NCBI GenBank assembly: GCA_028819945.1
Contig: JAPPKQ010000269.1
Location: forward strand, 1-9,932
Length of the DNA: 9,932 nucleotides
Reading direction: 5' to 3'
Origin: a bacterium
GTDB taxonomy: Bacteria > Actinomycetota > Acidimicrobiia > Acidimicrobiales > CATQHL01
The notes below the pieces were generated by a model. It ran no database searches. It was not told where the DNA came from and saw only the letters and a program-made list of their open reading frames with translations. The first letter of the stretch is position 1; each line of letters begins with the position of its first letter. Both the position numbers and the translations under genes were made by a program. This document shows positions 6,842 through 9,932 of this stretch, piece by piece.

Positions 6842-7899
6842 CAGAACTGCTCCAGGAAGCGCACGTCGTTGGTCCAGAGGTCCCGCAGGTCGCCGATGCC
6901 GTAGCGGAGCATGGCCAGGCGGTCGATGCCGAAACCGAAGGCGAATCCGCTCCAGCGCTCGGGGTCCACGCCGCACACTTCGAGCACCGAGGGATGCACC
7001 ACGCCGCAACCGCCCAACTCGAGCCAGGTGCCGTCGGGGCGCTGGACGTCGAACTCGGCGGAGGGCTCGGTGAACGGGAAGTACGAGGGGCGCAGCCGGG
7101 ACGTGAAGCCCGGACCGAAGTAGGCCGTCGTGAAGGTCTCGATGGCGCCGGCCAGGTCGCCGAGGGTGATGCCGTCGTCCACCACGAGCCCCTCGATCTG
7201 GTGGAAGACCGGCATGTGGGTGGCGTCCGCGGTGTCCTGGCGGTAGCAGCGTCCCGGCGCCACCACGTAGAGGGGCGGGGACTGGTTCTCCATGACCCGC
7301 ACCTGCACCGGAGAGGTGTGGGTGCGCAGCAGGGTGCTGCCGGGCGGGCCATGGTCGACGTACAGCGTGTCGTACATGTCGCGGGCTGGATGGCCCGGCG
7401 GGAAGTTGAGCGCCCCGAAGTTGTGCCACTCGGTCTCGATCTCGGGACCCTCGGCCACGGTGTAGCCCATGGCGCAGAACACGTCCTCGAGGCGCTGCTG
7501 CGTCTGGGTGATGACATGCAGCCGGCCCAGAGGCGGGGCCTCGTGCAATTCGGTGAGATCCAGGCGTTCGGCCTCGAGCAGATCTCGACGCATGATCTCG
7601 GCCAACTCGACACTGCGAGCATCCGCAGCAGCCTTGATCTGCGCAACTGCCTCGCTCAGGGCGCGTCCCACCAGCGGCTTATCGCGCTCCAGTTTGCCGA
7701 TGAGGCTCCGTATCACGCCCAGAGCATTGCCGCCGGCCATCGTCGCTCTGCCACGCGCCGCCGTGAGGTCCGCCAAGTCGGCAGCCTGCTCGATCTCACG
7801 AATGATGTCAGCGGCATGACTCCGTGCCGCTTCCGCGAGTCGCTGCGGCCCGTCGGATTGCGTGGCCAGAATGGCCAGCTGTGCACCGTCAGGAGTCAT
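6841..7899 (-). CDS. pheS: Phenylalanyl-tRNA synthetase alpha subunit
   Basis: The catalytic subunit of the class II synthetase, forming Phe-AMP and Phe-tRNA with PheT. From this ATG it has 352 residues. The N-terminal 100 residues form the helical tRNA-binding arm but lack the usual LGKKG signature. The core shows HPARDMYDTLYV, LLRTHTSPVQVRVM, motif 2 (GRCYRQDTADATHMPVFHQ), the substrate-pocket region FPFTEPSAEFDV, and motif 3 (GFGIDRLAMLRYGIGDLR). The C-terminus is FLEQF, as expected. The start is uncertain. ATG 7897-7899 is chosen as the stronger codon, and GTG 7921-7923 would add eight residues. Neither has a Shine-Dalgarno site; the bases before the ATG read instead like an anti-Shine-Dalgarno sequence. 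A REP-like hairpin lies just upstream. Confidence 0.96.
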   Translation of the reverse strand: MTPDGAQLAILATQSDGPQRLAEAARSHAADIIREIEQAADLADLTAARGRATMAGGNALGVIRSLIGKLERDKPLVGRALSEAVAQIKAAADARSVELAEIMRRDLLEAERLDLTELHEAPPLGRLHVITQTQQRLEDVFCAMGYTVAEGPEIETEWHNFGALNFPPGHPARDMYDTLYVDHGPPGSTLLRTHTSPVQVRVMENQSPPLYVVAPGRCYRQDTADATHMPVFHQIEGLVVDDGITLGDLAGAIETFTTAYFGPGFTSRLRPSYFPFTEPSAEFDVQRPDGTWLELGGCGVVHPSVLEVCGVDPERWSGFAFGFGIDRLAMLRYGIGDLRDLWTNDVRFLEQF

Positions 7900-7942
7900 C
7901 GGGTCGAAAGGAGGTCGGGACACCGCGAGCGGTGCAGCTCAA

Positions 7943-7973
7943 CACTGGATCCCGGCCTCCGCCGGGATGACGA
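7943..7973. repeat. REP-like palindromic repeat, copy 2
   Basis: A 31-base copy with 29 identities to the element at 1053-1083, in the same orientation. It forms the hairpin ATCCCGGC (7949-7956), loop CTCC, GCCGGGAT (7961-7968). It lies between the methyltransferase stop and the pheS start. Read on the minus strand it could act as an mRNA-stabilising or attenuating hairpin. No T-run follows it, so classical intrinsic termination is not supported. Confidence 0.85.
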
Positions 7974-7993
7974 ATCGACAAGGACCGCGTGGG

Positions 7994-8827
7994 TCATCGG
8001 TCGGCGGCTGTGTCGGTGCCGTGTGATGCCCCGTCGCGGCGGCGGCGCTGCACCTCGAAGCAGAGCACGGCGGCGGCGGCTCCGACGTTGAGCGACTCGG
8101 CCTGGCCGCCGAGGGGGACGTGCACCCACTCGTCGATGTGTCCCGCGAGCGACGCGGGCAGACCGTGGGACTCGTTGCCGACCACCAGCGCCAGCGGCAG
8201 GGTCAGGTCGGCCTGGTCATACGGCAGCCCCCGACCGGCGGCGGCGCCCACGGTGCGCAGACCTCGCGCCCGGAGGTCCTCCAGGGTGGCGACCGGATCC
8301 TCCGACAGAGCCGCTGGCAGCCGGAATATCGACCCTGCCGAGGCGCGCACCGCCTTCGGCCCGTAGGGGTCCGCGGCGTCGCCGGCGAAGATCACGCCGC
8401 CCGCACCGGCCGCCTCGGCGCAGCGCAGCAGCGTGCCGGCGTTGCCCGGATCGGCGACCGAGACCGCCACCAGCACGAACGAGGCACCGTCGGGGGGGGT
8501 TCCCGTTGCGGCCACCGCAGGCCGCTCGACGACTGCCAGCACGGGCTGCGGGGTGACCGAGGCCCCGACCTTGTCGAGCGTGCCCGCCTCGAGCTCGACG
8601 AGCGTGGCGCCGGCCTCGGCCAACCGGTGTGCCAAGCCCCGTGCGTCCTCGCCGGCTCGGGACGTCTCGACGTAGATCTCGCGGATCCGCAGTCCCGCAG
8701 CCGCCGCCTCGGCGCTGAGGGTCGCCCCCTCCACGACGAAGACCCCGTCGGCTCGGCGGGCGGCCGCTGAACGCGCCAGGCGGCGCAGCTCGGCCAGGCG
8801 CGGTCGCACGGAGGTCACAGACACCAC
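7994..8827 (-). CDS. SpoU/TrmH-family RNA 2'-O-methyltransferase (TsnR-like)
   Basis: An SPOUT-class, AdoMet-dependent 2'-O-methyltransferase, probably acting on 23S rRNA given its neighbours and TsnR/RlmB-like layout. The exact nucleotide target cannot be deduced. It has up to 277 residues: an N-terminal substrate-binding domain (about 7-100, ending in VTPQPVLAVV) and the knotted SpoU domain. Its three motifs are DPGNAGTLLR (126-135), ALVVGNESHGLP (213-224) and VPLGGQAESLNVGAAAAV (237-254). The same gene occupies this slot, between rplT and pheS, in other actinobacteria. The start is unclear: clustered GTG codons occur at 8827, 8824, 8818 and 8809 (first bases), none with a good Shine-Dalgarno site. 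The gap to rplT is 30 bases. A run of eight C residues (complement of 8492-8499) lies within the coding sequence, and the frame stays open across it. Confidence 0.92.
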   Translation of the reverse strand: MVSVTSVRPRLAELRRLARSAAARRADGVFVVEGATLSAEAAAAGLRIREIYVETSRAGEDARGLAHRLAEAGATLVELEAGTLDKVGASVTPQPVLAVVERPAVAATGTPPDGASFVLVAVSVADPGNAGTLLRCAEAAGAGGVIFAGDAADPYGPKAVRASAGSIFRLPAALSEDPVATLEDLRARGLRTVGAAAGRGLPYDQADLTLPLALVVGNESHGLPASLAGHIDEWVHVPLGGQAESLNVGAAAAVLCFEVQRRRRDGASHGTDTAADR

Positions 8828-8857
8828 GTCGTCGCCCGCCGGCGCAGCGGGGCCGGG

Positions 8858-9235
8858 TCAGGACCCGCTGGGCAGATCGCTGGTCCGGGCCCCCTCAGCC
8901 AGCCGCACGAGCGCGGCGAAGGAATCGGGATCACGGACCGCCATGTCGGCGAGCGCCTTGCGATCCACCTCCACGCCGGCGGTGCGGAGCCCTGCCATGA
9001 ACGTGCTGTAGGTGGAGCCGTGCTGCCGGCACCCGGCGTTGATCCGCTGGATCCACAGCCGCCGCATCTCGCCCTTGCGCGCCCGCCGGTCACGGAAGGC
9101 GTACTGGCCGGAGTGCAGCAGCTGCTCATTGGCGCCGCGCCAGGTGCGGCTCTTGTTGCCGTAGTAACCCTTGGCGCGCGCCAGCGTGGTCTTGCGCCTC
9201 TTGCGGGCCTGAACGGATCGTCTGGCTCTGGACAT
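8858..9235 (-). CDS. rplT: 50S ribosomal protein L20
   Basis: A primary 23S rRNA-binding protein needed early in large-subunit assembly; in several bacteria it also represses its own operon. It has 125 residues, slightly longer than the usual 117-119 owing to a short C-terminal tail (TSDLPSGS). The family core is clear: a basic N-terminal extension ([20 protein letters not shown]), [33 protein letters not shown], and the C-terminal globular [15 protein letters not shown]. The ATG (9233-9235) has a GGGAGG Shine-Dalgarno site about ten bases upstream. Only 24 bases separate it from rpmI, so the two are co-transcribed. Confidence 0.98.
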   Translation of the reverse strand: MSRARRSVQARKRRKTTLARAKGYYGNKSRTWRGANEQLLHSGQYAFRDRRARKGEMRRLWIQRINAGCRQHGSTYSTFMAGLRTAGVEVDRKALADMAVRDPDSFAALVRLAEGARTSDLPSGS

Positions 9236-9259
9236 CTGCTCTGACCTCCCGGAATATCC

Positions 9260-9454
9260 TCAGATGCCGAGTTGGCGGCGCACTGACGGCCTGTCGGCGC
9301 CGCTCACGGCCCCGTCGCGTCGCAGCTGGCGCTTGCGCTTCGGAGCCTTCTTCTCGAGGATGTGGTTCTTGTAGGCGTGACGCCGCACGATCTTGCCGGA
9401 GCCGGTCACCTTGAAGCGCTTGGCAGCGCCGCGGCGGGTCTTCATCTTGGGCAT
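9260..9454 (-). CDS. rpmI: 50S ribosomal protein L35
   Basis: A small basic large-subunit protein of 64 residues, the standard length. It begins [20 protein letters not shown], followed by a basic [21 protein letters not shown] segment split around residues 23-44, and ends [10 protein letters not shown]. The ATG (9452-9454) is preceded by GAGAGGAA, a strong Shine-Dalgarno site about seven bases away. The frame is open further upstream to 9562, but the added residues match nothing in L35. The Shine-Dalgarno site lies inside the third, degenerate copy of a 16-base leader repeat. It sits in the classical infC-rpmI-rplT order. Confidence 0.98.
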   Translation of the reverse strand: MPKMKTRRGAAKRFKVTGSGKIVRRHAYKNHILEKKAPKRKRQLRRDGAVSGADRPSVRRQLGI

Positions 9455-9458
9455 TGTC

Positions 9459-9507
9459 GTTCCTCTCCGGGTGCTGATCCTGTCGGGTGTCGATCCTGTC
9501 AGGTGTT
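9459..9507. repeat. 16-bp tandem repeats in rpmI leader
   Basis: Two adjacent 16-base units, 9476-9491 and 9492-9507, agree at 14 of 16 positions (GATCCTGTC followed by GGTGT-type ends). A third, weaker unit at 9459-9475 contains the rpmI Shine-Dalgarno site. On the mRNA each unit carries CAGGA or GAGGA, so the leader shows one true and two decoy-like ribosome-binding sequences. Confidence 0.7.
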
Positions 9508-9522
9508 GGCCCGCTCCGAGTT

Positions 9523-9543
9523 CGGTGACCGGTGATCGGTGAT
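9523..9543. repeat. Three tandem 7-bp units
   Basis: CGGTGAC, CGGTGAT, CGGTGAT in direct succession at 9523, 9530 and 9537, inside the infC-rpmI gap. This is a short microrepeat with no known role. Confidence 0.7.
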
Positions 9544-9607
9544 CGGCCGGCGACTCTCTCAAGGCTCGGGCAAAGGGAGCCGGATCACAACCCGCGCCGG
9601 CGATCGG

Positions 9608-9643
9608 GGCAGGGCTCGGCCCTGCCGGCGCCCGCAGGCGCCG
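9608..9643 (-). promoter_or_regulatory. Tandem GC-rich hairpins after infC
   Basis: Hairpin 1 has a 7-bp stem (9626-9632 with 9637-9643) around GGCGCC and a four-base loop, beginning six bases after the infC stop. Hairpin 2 has a perfect 8-bp stem, GGCAGGGC (9608-9615) with GCCCTGCC (9619-9626), and a three-base loop. They share base 9626, so they abut. No T-run follows, so simple intrinsic termination is doubtful. The position matches where L20-dependent control of rpmI-rplT operates in other bacteria, so a regulatory or mRNA-processing role is inferred. Confidence 0.5.
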
Positions 9644-9648
9644 CTTCT

Positions 9649-9932
9649 CTACTTGCGGGAGCGCTTGTCGGGTGCCAGGACCATCACCATGTTGCGCCCG
9701 TCCTGGCGGGGCGGGGCCTCGATTCGGGCCAGGTCGCCGGTGACTTCGGAGACCTCGTCGAGGATGCGCTGACCCAGTTCGGGATGGAGCGTCTCACGAC
9801 CGCGGAACATCACGGTGATCTTCACCCGGTTGCCCGCGGTCAGGAAGTCCCGCACCTTGCGGGTCTTCGTCTCGAAGTCGCCGCGCCCGATCTTGGGCCG
9901 GTACTTCATCTCCTTGACGACAACCTGCGTGG
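9649..9932 (-). CDS. infC: Translation initiation factor IF-3, C-terminal part
   Basis: The last 93 residues of IF3, which binds the 30S subunit, prevents 50S joining and checks start-codon selection. Only the C-terminal domain and a few linker residues are in the window. Visible motifs are [36 protein letters not shown] and [12 protein letters not shown]; the tail is basic (PDKRSRK). The stop is TAG (9649-9651). The internal ATG at 9907-9909 is not the start: the frame continues to the window edge with the conserved TQVVVKE linker, and a whole IF3 would need roughly 80-100 more residues. It heads the infC-rpmI-rplT translation operon. Confidence 0.96.
   Translation of the reverse strand, partial: TQVVVKEMKYRPKIGRGDFETKTRKVRDFLTAGNRVKITVMFRGRETLHPELGQRILDEVSEVTGDLARIEAPPRQDGRNMVMVLAPDKRSRK

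Noticed and set aside
4772..6904. A 710-codon open frame on the plus strand opposite pheT, with similar long plus-strand frames at 105-1289, 2232-3596 and 6994-8091
   Set aside because: These are antisense shadows of well-supported genes in GC-rich DNA. Their translations are low-complexity G/H/R/V-rich with no recognisable domain.
6842..7429. N-terminal extension of PheT by about 196 residues
   Set aside because: It is a shadow of pheS. The ATG at 6841 gives the canonical MKVLLSWL start with a Shine-Dalgarno site.
7943..7973. Intrinsic terminator after the methyltransferase gene
   Set aside because: The hairpin is followed by CCAGTGTTGAG on the minus strand rather than a T-run, and its sequence matches a dispersed repeat.
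7900..7993. T-box or peptide attenuator controlling pheST
   Set aside because: The gap is only about 95 bases. I found no T-box core, no Phe-rich leader peptide and no terminator/antiterminator pair.

Overview
The window looks like a high-GC actinobacterial chromosome fragment. The gene order, a mycobacterial-type arginine operator and an apparently leaderless argC transcript all fit the phylum. A deep lineage such as Acidimicrobiia is possible but is only an inference. All recognised genes lie on the minus strand, so the biology reads from 9932 down to 1. The order is infC (partial), rpmI, rplT, a SpoU-type rRNA methyltransferase, pheS, pheT, argC, argJ, argB, argD (partial). This conserved actinobacterial arrangement joins a translation block to an arginine biosynthesis block.

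Translation block (9932 to 4457): the end of initiation factor IF3 is followed by a 194-base leader with two GC-rich hairpins and short tandem repeats. Ribosomal proteins L35 and L20 and a 2'-O-methyltransferase come next. A gap of about 95 bases carrying a REP-like hairpin precedes pheS and pheT, the two subunits of phenylalanyl-tRNA synthetase, which are coupled by a one-base stop/start overlap.

Arginine block (4456 to 1): a 75-base AT-rich gap holds a perfect ARG-box palindrome over a plausible promoter. The predicted transcription start falls on the A of the argC ATG. argC, argJ and argB then follow with overlapping stop and start codons. They encode steps 3, 5/1 and 2 of the acetylated arginine pathway. 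Step 4 (argD) is separated from argB by 313 bases holding a second REP-like hairpin and a nine-unit 21/24-bp tandem array that appears to have grown out of one REP arm. A 106-codon frame runs through this insert and overlaps both the argB stop and the argD start.

The left edge is technical. Bases 1-24 match the Nextera transposase adapter with two mismatches, and the argD stop codon lies inside it. argD is therefore cut by the end of the assembly and is not a natural truncation. I found no mobile-element genes, defence system, CRISPR, tRNA or rRNA. The unusual material is confined to the intergenic regions.
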